DNA of 64,000 nt from Tipula vernalis (GCA_958295665.1 OY282560.1:147924091-147988090), one strand, 5' to 3'. Shown: positions 10,582-24,573, counted from the stretch's first letter. Notes: generated by a model not told the origin, from the letters alone. A program made the numbers and translations.

Positions 10582-13500
10582 CAAATAATCATCTCTTTCA
10601 TTGCCTCCATTCAAAATTTGAATTCGAATATCTTTTTATTTAGCGTATTTTCTTGACAAATTTACGACAGCAATTGCATAGGATAAATCCCCGCAAGAAT
10701 AACATTAACCCAAAAAAAAAATTAGGTTTATTTAAACATAATTCTAATTCTTGGTTATGATACCTGCCACCAGAGTCATAATACATATTAAATTTATATT
10801 TTATTTGGAAAGGTTGGCTTTTGTCAATTAAATCAAATTGGCTATTTTCTTGAAAAACAAATAAACCCAAAATAATTCGAATTCAATTTTGGTCAACAAA
10901 ATACGCTTATAGTTATTTTGAATTTGCGAAGCATGCTAGATTGTTTCGATTTTTTGTTTTCCTTCACGCTCATTGTATTGATTTATTTTCTTCTGTTTGG
11001 CTCTTTGATTTATTTCGATTTCGATTGTTGAGTGGAGATGTGTTGTCTTTTTTCCTACCATTGGTTTTAGATGTGGACGAATCATGACGTCATTAAATTA
11101 AATTTTCTCTTTTTAATACGTATTGTTATTGTTGTAGAATGTTTTTTAATTTAATTTACCTTATTAACGTTTGATTATTGTTGGAATTTTTTACATGCCG
11201 GCTCTATTGACATCAAGATGGTTTTGGCTAAATCAACTTAGTTGTTTGAATAAAACAAAATTTTTGATATACCATTGTATCGAAGGGGCTTTGATAATTC
11301 ATGCATGGTCATATATAATTCTTTAGTAAAGCGCAAACTGTACAAACTAACCAAGCACTTGTATAAGACATAAATAAAAAAAAACTATAAGTTTATTAAT
11401 TACATGTTTTTTTTATTTCTGTCAATATTAAAAATTATTAAATCCATATTATATAGAAAAAAATTTCAGTTACTTTTTTATTTCAATTAAACTATTGCTA
11501 TGCAAATGCGATCGTACTAATACAGATGAAATCTCTTACAATTTTTCTTCTTCGCAATATTCACACGGCTCTATTTCTGTACGATGACTTTAGTACGATT
11601 CGCTGATGAGAAGATTGATTTTTTCATAATCATAAGCTCATCAGTTCGAAACTGGATTGAATTCTCTTACAATCTTCGGAACATATTAAAATCATATAAT
11701 ACATAATCATTGAGCCCCAATTTATGCCCTCAAAAATCGAAATTTTTAATATTTTTTGTTTCCCCTATGATGAGAAAAAAAAAATCGTGACACGTCTGTC
11801 TGTCTAAGGCTACGTGAAATCAATCCAAAAATCAATGAAAAAATATAGTTCATAAATGTTAACTTCTTCGATATATTAATCGATAACTCAAAAAAGAAGG
11901 AAAACACATTACAGGATGAAATCGCGTTACCGGCATCTCAACAATGCCGTCTTTCAATATACATACATACAAGCAAAATAAAATTTTGAAAGTATCTAGT
12001 ATTCTATGACTTTTATTGTTTAAGTTTTTTACATGAATGTATATGAATGGAATTTTTACGCATTGATAACTTGGAAATCCGACCACCTAGAGATCTTAGC
12101 CACACCTTGTTTTTCTTATTCGGATTAGTACTTTTCGAATTACTCTTTGTTAACATATATCAACAGCGAGGATATAAGGCATCTCTCTCGCTCTAGCGCT
12201 TTGCTTGAGTTGAGATGCCTAAAATTGAGCTAAATATTATGAACTTCTTGCACAGGAGTTAAAATAAACTGAACTTTTTTAAGAGTGTATCTTTAAATAT
12301 TCTAAATTTCTCCCTTATAGTTAAGATGCATTTTAATTACTGGTAAAAAAAAACACCAAATACCCAATAAAATCACTTATCCTCGATAAGACGGTTCAAC
12401 GGTTTTTCACCTAGTTACTCAATTAATTAGTGCGTGTATTTCAACACCATTTAATAAACACTCTTGTACGTATTAAAAAATATAAAAAATTTGTATAAGT
12501 TACCGCGTATATTTTTGGTTGTATAATTATTGGTTTATTAAAAATGATACAAACTGACAGTAAAAATGCAAATAAATGGCATAATTATGAAAATCAATTT
12601 TCCAATTTCCATATTTTAAAAACACATATACATACATATGTACAAATATTTATGTTTATTTATTTCCCGTTTTTGTTGTGAATATTTTTGATGAAGCTCA
12701 AATTTTTCGACAGATACACAAAAATAATAGAAATTTCAAAAATGCCATCGAATAATCAAAAAAAAAACCCATGTAATACTGTCAGTACATAGAATATTCT
12801 GTACAAAATAAAAATGGATAAAAATGGGAAGGTGGCTTTGAAAAATAAAATAAACCTCATCATCGAATTATAATAATAAAATAATCATGCCACTTGTTAA
12901 AAAATAATAATATTTTTTTATATAATAAAAATATCAATTTAATATTGATTTTATTTAAAATAGAGCTTTCCGGATTTTTTTTTTTAGTATTTCTAAAAAA
13001 GCTTTTTTTTTTTTTTTCTTTAACCTTCCCTATTACTCATCACATTTTCTATTGGAATTTGGTATTTTATTTTCGATACCGCATATACCTACACTCATCG
13101 TGTTATTATGATATTTTTGTTTTTGCTACGGTGGTAACCCCCCAAAATTCGAAAAATTATGAAGTTTATTGTTGATTTTTGTGTATTTTGGTTAAATTAT
13201 TATTGTTGATTGAATTAAATTGATAGACAAAAAAAGAGGTGGAATGGCTGAGATTAGTTTTATGATTATTTATTATATGAAATACAAAAAATGAAAACCC
13301 AAATAATTTTCCAGTACTGAAGCAATTACATTACTTTTGTTTTAAACAACTAAATTGTCTTCAAAGTGTTTATAAATATTTTGATAGGATCTCAAACTGT
13401 GCTGGTTTTATATTTTTATTGGTAAATTAATATAAATTCTCTTGCTTTGTTCAATCAATCACGTAGATAGTGCGCGCCTTTTTTTTTTAAAGCTACACAT

Positions 13501-15239
13501 TCTATACATAACTCCAAACATGTTGTTAAATACATTTATTCTATATAGCTAATATAAATTATTACAACTTATAACACCTATTTAGTATACTTCAACAATT
13601 TTAACTAAATCATTAATTTGATGACCCAAAACCATTTTCAAAATGTCTTTTTAAAAGAGAAAATAACATATTTATCTAATCTTAACTTTAACTCAATAAC
13701 AACAACAATAAAAAAAAATATAAGTTTCATTCATGTCTTCTTAATTTATTACCATTTAAGTTAAAATCAATTTTTTGAATTATATTAAAAAAAAAACGAA
13801 AATTCATTAATCATAATAAAAATATAAATAAGCATACACACAAAAATTGCATTCAAGAAGAGATAAATGTGTACACACACACACACGCCATATATCGTTT
13901 ATAGGTACATGATGAGATGAGTAACAACAAACAAAAGAAACTGTGTGGTACTTTAGGTTAACTAATGTTTTAATGAAATGTCTTCACAAGAATTAAATGA
14001 AAAACGAATCATCTTCTCATATGGAAATGACATTGAAATGTTATAGAGGAAACAATGGTATTAACAACACGATTAACAACATTATCAAATATAAGATCTT
14101 CAAACAACCTACAGTCTCTGATTTAATTTATTTTATTTATTTATGAAACAAAATAATGTTTTAGATTTTTATTTTACGTATGTGATTCAGTCATTTGTCT
14201 TTGTAATTTAGATTAATTGACTTCTTAATTCATCTAATTTTATTGTGTCTAAATTTTGATATTAATTTTTGACAAAACTAGAATTTAGTTGCGGTATCAG
14301 TCTGCTTCATTTTGATAGCTTTCAGTTGCCTTATTGATTGCTAATACTTAGGTACTTTCGGAAAAGTAACTCAACTATTTCAAGCTGCGTTTTAAAATTA
14401 AATTTGTTTAATTAATGTTCCATTTGCTTTTCTTTTATTGAAGTTTCGTTAATGCGGCAAAACCACTAACTGGAATAATGTTTAAATTCTAATTTTATTG
14501 TTAATCGGTCATTTACCTGAAAGTATGACCAGTGCATCAATAAATAGTTAAAATTACGAGTATAACTATGCTTGAGTGAAATACGATAGTCATGGTCATT
14601 ATAGAAAATTAATTTATCGATTTGACTTTGTCTTTGAATCTATCACTTATGAAAATCAAACTAAAATGGAATCCAACCGTTAGAGTTTGATTTTGTCTCT
14701 TACTTCAACTACGATTTGACTTCAGTTGTCACTAGTAGTAGTGGAGTACGACCTTCAACGAATTCCGAACGCCTTTAAATTTCGACGTTGAAGTCTCTAC
14801 TTAAACTTCGATTTTGACTTCGACTTTGCAAATTATGTACATAGTGATCCGGGATCGAATTTATATCGAATATTATAAAATTTGAATGGATACTAAAGCA
14901 AGTTTATCAATAACACATTATCGCTTATTTTGAACCTTCACTTTGCGATTCGGCGTTACTTAGATAATTAACAAACATGGCTCCTATTTAAATTACTAAT
15001 TAATAAGTTTTTTGTAAGAAAATTTTTTCTTTTATTTATATGTGCTTTTCTGGTTTTGGAAAATCAACAATTTTCTAATATTCTTTCTAATTTCTTTAAC
15101 CTCGGCTCGTAATACATATTGTGCAAAAAAAAAATTTAATTCCATAAACTCAGGTCAGGTACTACAATTTTTTCAAACAATTTGTTTAGATTTATTTGGA
15201 AAATTCTTAACTGGTCATTTGTTACAAATAAAATTATTA
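10582..15239. other. Non-coding AT-rich region
   Basis: No gene or intact transposon recognised over 4.6 kb. Small items: inverted GAATTCGAAT and GCGTATTTT(C/G)TTGAC blocks around 10617-10913; a GTCTGTCTGTC seed at about 11798-11808 resembling the dispersed GTCT repeats; a GGCATCTC/GAGATGCC hairpin at about 12178-12219; a CA run at 13876-13887; many A/T homopolymers and TACATACATATG-like simple DNA. It looks like intron or intergenic DNA of a fly. Confidence 0.5.
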
Positions 15240-16172
15240 GTGTAACCAGAGCACCCTGTATTGTATAGAGCCATAATCAAAAAATCTGAGCTTTTATAAG
15301 GGAATTAGAAACGAGGAAAAAACGAAACTTTTCATAGTAAAACACACAAAACATATGGGAAATCACTTTTTTTCCTAAGACAAATTTGTAAATGAAAACA
15401 TTACAAATTCTTAATTATTATTTCTGAAATACTTTCATAAATGTTTGAATTTCAACATATATGAATATCATTTAAGTAAATCGTTTTCATTTTCTTGTAA
15501 TAATTGATTTATTTAAACCAAAATATTTAAAAAAATTCATAACAACAGCATTCTGGCCAAACTGAAATAAAAGCTTACTACGATTCGTTTGGTCATTAAG
15601 TCAATAAACATTACATAGATGGCAGTGATGGCCGTAAAAATTTGAAAAAATCGTACCAAAAATTACCACCTGTGGAAATTTCAAGTTCAAAAATTGTAGG
15701 AAAAGCAAAACAAATTCACATAATATAGGAACGTGTGATAATTTTGCGATTAAATAATTTTTTTTCGTATTTTTCTGTAACCATTTTAGACATCTTACGT
15801 ACACTAGTAAAACCAAAGATAAATTTAGCAAGTATTATTTTAATTTTTCAGAGCCAACTTTGATGTATTTTTCAAAATGAAAGTTCGAAAAAATAAATTT
15901 TAGAAATAATTTAATTTTAATATTTCTGCAATTAATATTTACTTAATACCAATATGGCCTTCTTGTACATTGTTCTTAAAGATATGCAGAAAACTTTTAT
16001 ATAAACATTTTATAATATTTTTGCTTTTTTCATTGAAAAACTTCAAGCTAAAAAACACCATTTTTACTATGGATTCCTATGGAAATCAGTGAAAAGTTAT
16101 ACCACTAAAAAAGCTTCTAAAAAATACGTCATTAAGATAATGGCTCTATACTCTAGAAGGCTCTGGTGTAAC
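15240..16172. mobile_element. TIR repeat element, copy A (933 bp)
   Basis: Imperfect inverted ends of about 38 bp. The left reads GTGTAACCAGAGCACC then TATAGAGCCATAATC (15240-15278). The right (16136-16172) reads the complement of GTTACACCAGAGCC and TATAGAGCCATTATC. A second, interrupted copy lies at about 61195-63660, sharing GAAACGAGGAAAAA, AAATCGTTTTCATTTTCTT, GCATTCTGG and GAAATAAAAGCTTACTACGA. No protein is recognisable, so it is probably non-autonomous. Confidence 0.65.
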
Positions 16173-19100
16173 TCATGATAGAAAACAGATTATTGCCGAC
16201 TTTTGCCGACTACTAGGCTTAGGATTCTAAGGTAAAAAAAAATTTTTTTTGGGAAATTCAAACCAAACATTTGTTCAATAGTTATTCTTTTTAGAGCAAA
16301 TAAAAGCGAATGATCTATATTTGCTATCACTTATTTTTACATATTTCCACTTATTTTACGTTTTACCACATATTTTATGGTTTGTTCCAAATATTTTTAA
16401 TTTTTCTTCAAGAATAACGTAATTCGACTTTCATAGCTTGAAATTTGAATTTTAAATTTAGGTCAACAAATACTTTTTTTAGAAGTTAAAAAAGGTTCAC
16501 TTTGGCCTAAACTCCGCTAAGTTAGATCAATAAATTAAGAACAAAATAAACATCAAATTAAAATATCTCAATAGTTTATTGCACATTATTTGACGACGAT
16601 GCGGAATTCTTCTAGAAAAGCAAATTTGGTGATTATTACCCCATAAGTATTTATGCACTTGAGCAGAAGTTTTAATGCTATTCATATTCAAAATGGACTC
16701 GAACGAAAACTAGTTTTTCATCCGAAAAGTTTCAAGTTATTATATGTTCGATGGAAATGTTGAATATAAATTTGATTACTAAACGTTAATGACTACAAAT
16801 CGATTTTGAATTACAGTTCAAACACGATGGATTTTACCAAAATTAGAGGGAAATCTAAAGGTAACAAAATTAACTTGAATTTTGAATTGGACGTAATGAT
16901 TGTGAATGAAATTTTAAGTAGAATTTAGAAATAAAATAATTAAGAATTCAAATATGAATTTTGGTAAAATTTTGAGTGCCATTTACGTGAAAAAGTCTAC
17001 ATACGTTTGTAAATTTCAACATATCAAATAGAAAATCAGAATTCCGAGCAAAAATCTGAATGAGAATTTGAACTCCCAAATGTAATTGGATAAATTCTTG
17101 AGTAGGAACTTAAATTGGATTGGAACTATATTTGACCAATATCTTGTGTTTAATATGAATCAAAAGCTAACGTACTTTTCAGCAGAAATTTAGTTATAAA
17201 TAGAGTTTCAATTTCAATCTTTGAATACAAATTCCAACTAGGGCTTGACTAAATATTGAGTGGATTTAAAAGAAAAAAAATTCCGGTTATAAATCCATAT
17301 TTTCAGTTTGAAATTAAACAGATACAATTTTAATAGAGTTACAATGAACTGCGCGACGCCAACATTTTGAGTGAAATTAACAAAATGTTAAAGAAAGTAA
17401 CAAAATGTTTCTGGATTAAACTACATTTTGCATGGAATTTAATTAGTACAAATTGTTGTACAGTATTACTTTGGTTAAAAATTGATTTGAAAATTTAGAT
17501 TAGAAATTGATTAGCACATTCTACTTTGTTTTGAGCAAAAATTTGAGTGTAAATTGGTTGTTCCAAACTAGGTTTGAACATAATTTTACTTGCAATTAGG
17601 TAAGAATTATGTTGCAACACGAGATTTGATATCAAACAACCAACAAAATTTCCTTTGAATTTAGTTTAGAAATTGGAAACGGAAATTTGAATTAGGAATT
17701 TAAATTTCAAAAAATAATTTTGGCATTTCAAAACAAATAAAATTTTTGATATAAATTTTATATAGGAATTTAGTTACAACTCGAATTTTGATTTCACAAA
17801 ATTTTGAGAGAAATATAAGGTTACATTGCACAATAGAGTGGGTTTTCAATTAGAGAACAAATTAGGTGGCGCAAAGAATAGATGTCAAGGGAAAACCAAA
17901 GTATATATTTTGAATCCAATTTGATAAAAGAATAAAATTAGATTACAATTCCATCTGGATTTGAATAAACTTTGAGTGATATTTAATTCCGAAATTAAGT
18001 TAAACCCCCAAACTGTACTTGAATGTTGATCACGCTCATTGAATTAAATTGAAATAAAAACTTGAATGAAATTTAAAGTTTTAACAAAATTTTAACAAAT
18101 ATTTAGGTATTCTACTAATTGATTATTGTAATTTTTATTCGAAAAAAATTAAGATTTTTGAATGATAAATGGAATTTTGTACATAAATCTAGTCTTGCAT
18201 TCGACAAAGAGGAAATTGATTAACATAACGAAATTTAGTACGATTCTAATCTCTATGTAATGAGTCTGAGTAAAATTTTAAGGAGAAATTGTCTTCTTGG
18301 TATTGCATTTACGAAACACATTTTGAAAACAAGTTTAGAAAACTATTTAATGCACTTTATCTAACTGAGTTTAAATTCTAAACACGATTTCAACAAATTT
18401 TTTAGGTCAACTAGAAAATCAGGAATCGAGCAAAAATCTTAATGCTTTTTGTTTTATAAAAGGCGCATTTCAATTATAAACCGTAACTGAATAAAATCTT
18501 AAGTAGGAACTTACATTAGGAATAAAAATTAAGTTTAAATTACAATTTAATTTAATAAGTTGATTTTTCGGCATTTTTTATAGACAAATATATTAATTGT
18601 TCATGGCAATCCCAATATTTTCGATTTGGTAAATCAGAAAAAAATAGAGGCCAATCGCTCTTAATATATCTACTGAAAAAAAGTAGAAATATCTTCTCCC
18701 CTCCCCGTAATTTTAACTGAAGGCCCAGAGTTATACCAATGTACAACTCTGCAAAAATGAGAACCCTCCATGAGTTCTGTTGGTAGTTCGGTTTCGTACT
18801 GAAAAGTATGGTCTACTCATCAGGCAGCTACAACCAAACTACAAAAATTTCCACTCTAACCACATACATTAAGTATCTGGCCAGAACGTACTGACATAGC
18901 AGAATTCTTAACAAATTTAATTTAAGCAAATACATGAGCTTAAATTAGCTTAAAACTTAAGTTTGGAATCCGATGTATGTGAAGTTGGCCCAAAATGTAA
19001 CCCGAAAAATGCTCTCATGACAGCTAAGGCTATCGCGACAGTTAAGTATTGTACTTTCAGCCCAAAATTATGAGTGTCGGGTTCTAAACATGCCATAATT

Positions 19101-19229
19101 TGCTAGTCAACTAAAATTATTTAAGTAAATTATGCATTTACGCACACGCCTATTTTCGCAAATTGTAAACAAAGACAATAAATCGAATTGTAATTTAAAT
19201 ATTTATTTGGTCATTATAGATTAAGCAAA
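16173..19229. repeat. Degenerate AT-rich tract with TTGAATT-like iterations
   Basis: No gene. From about 16780 to 18560 the DNA is dominated by loosely repeated units such as AATTTGAATT, TTGAATTTTGAATT and AAATTTGAGTG, with no fixed period that I can determine. The pattern suggests a decayed minisatellite. The remainder (to 19229) is plain AT-rich DNA. Confidence 0.45.
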
Positions 19230-19640
19230 CGTTACCTACACCGGAAATTGCCATTCAAATAGTCTTGATTCGAAATAATTGGAGAACAATATCTCAATTT
19301 ATCATTCAATTCTATTAACTGGCAATCCAGAGCATTAAGTAAGTCACAAGTTTTTGGGGAATTGGAGTTCTGGGGGTCCTTATGCCAAAATAAATATGTG
19401 AACAGTTGCAATTTAATTTGTTTTAGTTTCGAAATAATTCGAGTACTGCCTCTGAATTTGTCATTCAATTATATTAACTGGTAATCCAGAGAATCTATGG
19501 CAATCAAAGAATTTTGGGGAATCGGAGTACTGGGCTGTCTATTATGGCAATATCTGTGAACAGTATACCATTCAACGGAACGTTGAACTGTCTCTTATGG
19601 CAACATACGTGAACAGTATACCATTCAAGAGAAACGACAC
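19230..19640 (-). repeat. 176-bp satellite monomers, inverted block
   Basis: At least two partial monomers of the satellite at 20165-21135 in opposite orientation. TTTCGAAATAATT(C/G)GAGTACTGCC, TGTCATTCAATTATATTAACTG, CAGAG-(A)TCTATGGCAATCAAAG and GGGGAATCGGAGT(A/T)CTGGG blocks recur at about 19261-19380 and 19427-19540. Two further GTGAACAGTATACCATTCAA segments follow at about 19555-19630. Confidence 0.75.
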
Positions 19641-20164
19641 TTCCGGTTTGCCAGTAGTCAGTAGGTTGACGGTTTTGTTGCCCCTGCGAGTACTGTATTT
19701 ATTATTTAAAAACGTTGGAGGGTGTCACCACAAATATTTTTATAAATGCACCAAATAATATGGCATACTCAGACTCAATCACAAGAAAGAAGGAAGGTAC
19801 CACAGGTGTAACTCATCGATAGTTATTTAATTTATTGTATAAAATATTAATTGAGGCTTAACTTTGTGGGTATCACTTCGAATTTTAATGATTGTATTTT
19901 TCAAATCATCATATAGTTCCAAATAGTCCTCTTTTTTGCAGTATGACGTATAATGTTTTTGGTTTTCAATATAGTAATAAGGGAATTTAATATGAACGTT
20001 TTTCCGTCCAATGATATTGTTTGAAATTTCTTTTAATGAAACTAATGATTGTCTGTGGCAATTTAAATATTCAGTATTTAAAACTACAAACGGGTTTAGT
20101 GTAATTTTTTTGGTATAAACCGTTTGTTTACAGCACGGCTTTGGAGCAAATGTGACAAGACGTC
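19641..20164. other. Spacer between the inverted satellite blocks
   Basis: AT-rich, with no gene recognised. It separates the minus-oriented satellite copies from the plus-oriented array. Confidence 0.4.
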
Positions 20165-21135
20165 AAGACGACAAGAAATTTTTGATTGCCATAGATGCTC
20201 TGAATTACCAGTTAATATAATTGAATGACAAATCCAGGGGCAGTACTAAAATTATTTCGAAACTAAAATAAATTTAATTGCAAGTTCCGTTGAATCGTAT
20301 ACTGTTCACATATATTGGCATATTAGACAGCCCAGAACTCCGATTCCCCAAAAATCTTTGATTGCCGTAGATGCTCTGGATTACCAGTTAATATAATTGA
20401 ATGACAAATGCAGGGGCAGTACTCAAATTATTTCGAAACTAAAATAAATTTAATTGCAAGTTCCGTTGAATCGTATACTGTTCACATATATTGGCATATT
20501 AGACAGCCTAGAACTCCGATTCCCCAAAAAATTTTGATTGCCATAGATGCTCTGGATTACCAGTTAATATAATTGAATGACAAATGAAGGGCAGTACTCA
20601 AATTATTTCGAAACTAAAATAAATTTAATTGCAAGTTCCGTTGAATCGTATACTGTTCACATATATTGGCATATTAGACAGCCCAGAACTCCGATTCCCC
20701 AAAAATCTTTGATTGCCATAGGTGCTCTGGATTACCAGTTAATATAATTGAATGACAAATTCAGGGGCAATACTTGAATTATTTCGAAAATGAAATAAAT
20801 AAAATTGCAAGTTCCGTTGAATTGTATACTGTTCACAGATATTGGCATAATAGACAGCCCAGAACTCCGATTCCCCAAAAATCTTTGATTGCCATAGATG
20901 CTCTGGATTACCAGTTAAAATAATTGAATGACAAATCCAGGGGCAGAACTCGAATTATTTCGAAAATGAAATAAATAAAATTGCAAGTTCCGTTGAATGG
21001 TATACTGTTCACATATATTGGCATATTAGACAGCCTAGAAATCCGATTCCCCAAAAATTTTTGATTGCCATAGATGCGCTGGACTACCAGTTAATATAAT
21101 TGAATAACAAATTCAGGGGCAGTACTCGAATACTG
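20165..21135 (+). repeat. Tandem satellite, about 5.5 copies of a 176-bp monomer
   Basis: The phrase TTGATTGCCATAGATGCTCTGG recurs with small changes at about 20182, 20359, 20532, 20709, 20886 and 21062, giving a spacing of 173 to 177 bp. Other shared blocks per unit are TTACCAGTTAATATAATTGA, GGGGCAGTACTC, TTATTTCGAAACTAAAATAA, GCAAGTTCCGTTGAA and CCGATTCCCCAAAAA. Units are highly similar but not identical. Such arrays can sit inside Helitron or foldback-type elements or stand alone. Confidence 0.85.
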
Positions 21136-21555
21136 TAATTGAATGTAATATTGATGGCAACTTAAATTAATAACTGAGTTTGAATTACAATTTTGAATTG
21201 AGCCAGAACTATGAGCGTTATTTACTTTTTCTTATTCTAAAACTTGCTTTAATAGCGTGAATATTTTAGTCTCAACCGTTACGGTATTCTTAGGAAAGTT
21301 AGTTAATTCAACTTTATAGCCAAAAACTTAATACTTTTTTGTTAATGAGTAAATTGAAAATTTAAAAACATATTTTTCATTTTAATCACATATTTTACTA
21401 CATATTTTGCAATTTTAGTTACATATTTTAGGAACATATTTTTGATTTTTTACAACCTAAAAGTCCTAAGCGGTACCGACTGTGCTTCCTTGAACAAGTT
21501 AATCAGCGATTCCGATTGGAATATTTTACAATGTGGGGAAAATTTAAATGATATT
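21136..21555. other. AT-rich DNA with ACATATTTT iterations
   Basis: No gene. ACATATTTT recurs about five times at 21369-21450. The stretch CCTAAAAGTCCTAAGCGGTACCGAC near 21460-21480 resembles the complement of GTCG-like DNA at 16190-16220, a possible distant inverted pair. Confidence 0.4.
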
Positions 21556-21559
21556 GTTT

Positions 21560-22815
21560 TAATGTTTAATTACCTTCCCAGGAATGGTATTGAAAGACAT
21601 GTTCAGTTGGCAAAAAAATAAAATCGGCCTCCGGAAAGCGCGGTACAATAATGGATTGATACATCTAAAGAAACGCACCAATATATTCCATTCCTTATAT
21701 AGGCAATATGGGGTGCAATTTGATCCCAATTTTGATAGAGCCCACAAAGAGTTTAACAATTTTAATTGGTTCTAATAAAACCAGTACATAGCACGAATCG
21801 AGGAGCAGCTACGATGCCCCTTAGCATGTCTTTAAATGCTCACAGTCTCGTGGACCTTAAATATTTTCAATTTACTGATCAAGAAGCTGCAAACATTGCT
21901 TACTTAACCTTGATGTTAACCGTGATGCTGGTTACCGTTCCTTATCAAGTATTGTGCTAAGAGTTTGCGTTCAATTACCGCCATATTTAATGAATGTCTA
22001 CTTAGTGGGTTTTCCTAAGGCTTGCAAAATTACCTGCATCCGTCCCATCTTCAAGGCAGGTAGCAGAACAGAGGTAAGTAATTATCGAAGGAAGACAATT
22101 CTCTCCATCATACCCAAGGTTTTAGATTTAAGTTTCAATCTTACATTTTTGACCTCTGGCAATCCGTTAAGATTTTTGCTTCTTGTTCTCAACTATTTCA
22201 CGCGACATCTGGCGTACCTCAAGCTTACATTGCTTGTTATTATACATTCGTTACATTGCTTATCATCGATATTGCATCTGCTCAATTCAAATCAGAGCAG
22301 ATGCCCCCTTTTCGCCTACGATATGATGATTTTCGCCCGGGTTAGCAGCTTTAGTATGTGTAAGACGCCTTTTGTTTTCCTTTTTTTTTTTTTGACCGAG
22401 TTCATATTCTATCTGGTACAATTTTTTCATCCGATGCCACACCTGGCATGTAAATTATGCATTTTATTCGACTTCATTAAGGGGAACTGCAAGGTCTTTA
22501 CTGACCCGAAAACTGCAACATCACCGTACGTTACTTTTGTTGGTGCTATTTTGGAATATGCATCGCCGCTATGGTCACCATTTTACCACTGTCACCTTAT
22601 AAAGATCACTAAAATCTATTGAACCTACACCGGTTAGATTAACGACGGCTAATAGCTTCAGCAATATTTATTAGTGATATTTCCAGTCTTTGAATCGATT
22701 CTACCGAGCTGCTCGCTTAAATCTGGAAGCTCCTGAACGTCATATCCATCCACGCGATGGACTATTTTTCATCGACCTGTTAAACACAAATTACGGTGTT
22801 TCATTCGGTGTTATG
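21560..22815 (+). pseudogene. Non-LTR retrotransposon RT relic (R1/jockey group)
   Basis: Plus-strand relic read across frames. LRKARYNNGLIHLKKR...FNNFN (21630-21770) matches the linker before the polymerase. CKITCIRPIFKAGSRTEVSN then YR-KTILSIIPKVL (22023-22120) is the finger motif; SGVPQ (near 22209) is the conserved glycine-proline turn; IDIASAQFKS and FAYDMMIFARVSS (22268-22350) hold the catalytic box, with YD where FADD is usual. KGNCKVFTDPKTATS and ILEYASPLWSPFYHCHLIKI (22480-22615) are the thumb. A tail continues to about 22815. Several frameshifts and the altered box show it is dead. No endonuclease is readable upstream. Confidence 0.8.
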
Positions 22816-22858
22816 AGTTTTTGACTTTTACATGTCGAGAGGCATTTAAATTTGTATG

Positions 22859-23110
22859 TAGTAAGAAATAAATAGTCGGCCATGTTCTGCAAAAATGATC
22901 AAAAATTTACTTGGTCCAAAACCATTTTTCTTGACGTTTTGAAAGTCCCTGAGTCTAAAACAGCAAAAAAAAAATGGCCGTCCGTCTGTCTGGATGTCTG
23001 TTGGTCCGTACTCATGATATCTCGAGAACGGCTTGGTCGATTTAGAATTTTTTTTTGCCAATCTGTTTCTATGGGCAAGACCGAAATTTGAAAAGCTTTT
23101 GGAACATGTG
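22859..23110 (+). repeat. Dispersed GTCTGTCTG repeat, diverged relative
   Basis: It contains TTGAAAGTCCCTGAGTCTAAAA followed by GTCCGTCTGTCTGG and ATCTCGAGAACGGCTTGG. The order (CCCTGAGTC, A-rich run, GTCTGTCTG) is the same as in the GTCT-repeat elements at 2947, 30357 and 41803, but the ends differ. Reading frames across it are not genes. Confidence 0.55.
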
Positions 23111-24573
23111 CCTCAAGAGGGTCGGGTACCTACCATACGAATTGACCCAAAATACCTGGTTAAAGAAATATTTACCAATTTTTTCTATATGCTTGAAAGT
23201 GTTAAGTCAGGGGTCAATTTGCGGGTTAAGTTGAAGTTGAGTTGGACTTGTGTTGGGGTTAGATTAAGATATAGTGAGCAGTTGGCTAATTTTTATATGT
23301 GCTGGCTGGTTTTGAGGATTGAATTGAAACACACTTTTAAATTTAATTTTGATCGCATTCGAATGTTGTATTTCACGGAGAATCCCACACGAACACCTTG
23401 TTTTGAATTGCGATCTGTTCTATGTGGTTTTTCTACCGTACAATACGTTAAAATAAAAGCATCTTGTGCTTGTTTCGAGTGATTATTATAAAAACCATCT
23501 GAAAAGTATCGTGCGTCGCCCAATTTAAGTTGGCTGCACTTGAAAGAACTCCGATCGTTATATTTGCATTTAGACATCTCCGGTAACCTTTGCCATTTGT
23601 ATCTAGATGTGAATCGAAATAATATTAGTACTCTTATAATTTAAGAGGTACATCCTAATCAAACAATAACCTACCTTGCAATTTTAGCCATTGATATTTT
23701 TCGATTGTGAATATTAATTTTTTTCTACGAGAATGTTGGGTGATAATGGGCGATTCATTCATTATTTTTCAAAGAATAGTTAGAAATTATTTACTAAAAT
23801 GTAAAATTTAAAAACAGGAGCAGCTTGTACAAATCAACCACTTTGTAATAAATACAGTGATTTAATGATTTTTCTCATAGGACTTTTTTCACATAAAGGA
23901 ATTTCCCGCCAAAATTTGGAATAAGCGTATTTTGTTTTTAACGGATATATTTGGAGTGGAATAGTTTAGTTTTGTACGTGAAGTTGTGGCGGAATAGATT
24001 TATTTTGAAACGTCAGCGATTCCATACGAAAACAATCAAAAAATCACAAATTTTGGCTTCACCCCTTTTGATTTTGATGATAGTTGGTGAAAATGTTCTT
24101 CTTATGAAATAACTCCACCCACATTGTGTTGTTTCCCTTTACGTCACTCTGTTTCGATACATGGTGATTTGCCGTTTTCTATTTTTCGTGAAAATTTAAA
24201 TTTGCGAAGAGCTCGTTCTCAAAAACCACTTAACCGATTTTAATATTTGTCAGTTCGATTGAAAGGGATTGTGTTCTTGTTTTGTATAAATTTTTTGAAA
24301 AAAATCCATATTAAATTTTTGTTTATGAAAAAGAGCATTCTTTTGAATAAAAGAGCATTTTTTTGAATTATAAACAGATAACACAGCAGAATTTTCCTTT
24401 TGGATTCACATCGATCAGACATATCAAGACCCAGCTACATTAAAATTCCATCATGAATTAATATTTTGTAACTACTTGTTGGATGGCAATTCACTAGAAA
24501 ATAACACGTATGAAACTAGGATGCATATGATACTTTCCTTCGGTTTTACTTAGTGTTACACATTCAAAACATA
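23111..24573. other. Non-coding DNA, no gene seen
   Basis: No gene recognised. A short GTTGAGTTGG-rich stretch (about 23210-23290) resembles, on the other strand, the AACTCAACC-rich tract at 60820-61200. The rest is AT-rich without structure I can name. Confidence 0.4.

Noticed and set aside
20165..21135. CRISPR-like array
   Set aside because: The 176-bp units repeat along their whole length with no unique spacers, and the genome is eukaryotic.
21954..22622. A single 222-codon gene
   Set aside because: RT motifs within it lie in more than one frame, so the open frame is only a partial and accidental reading of the relic.
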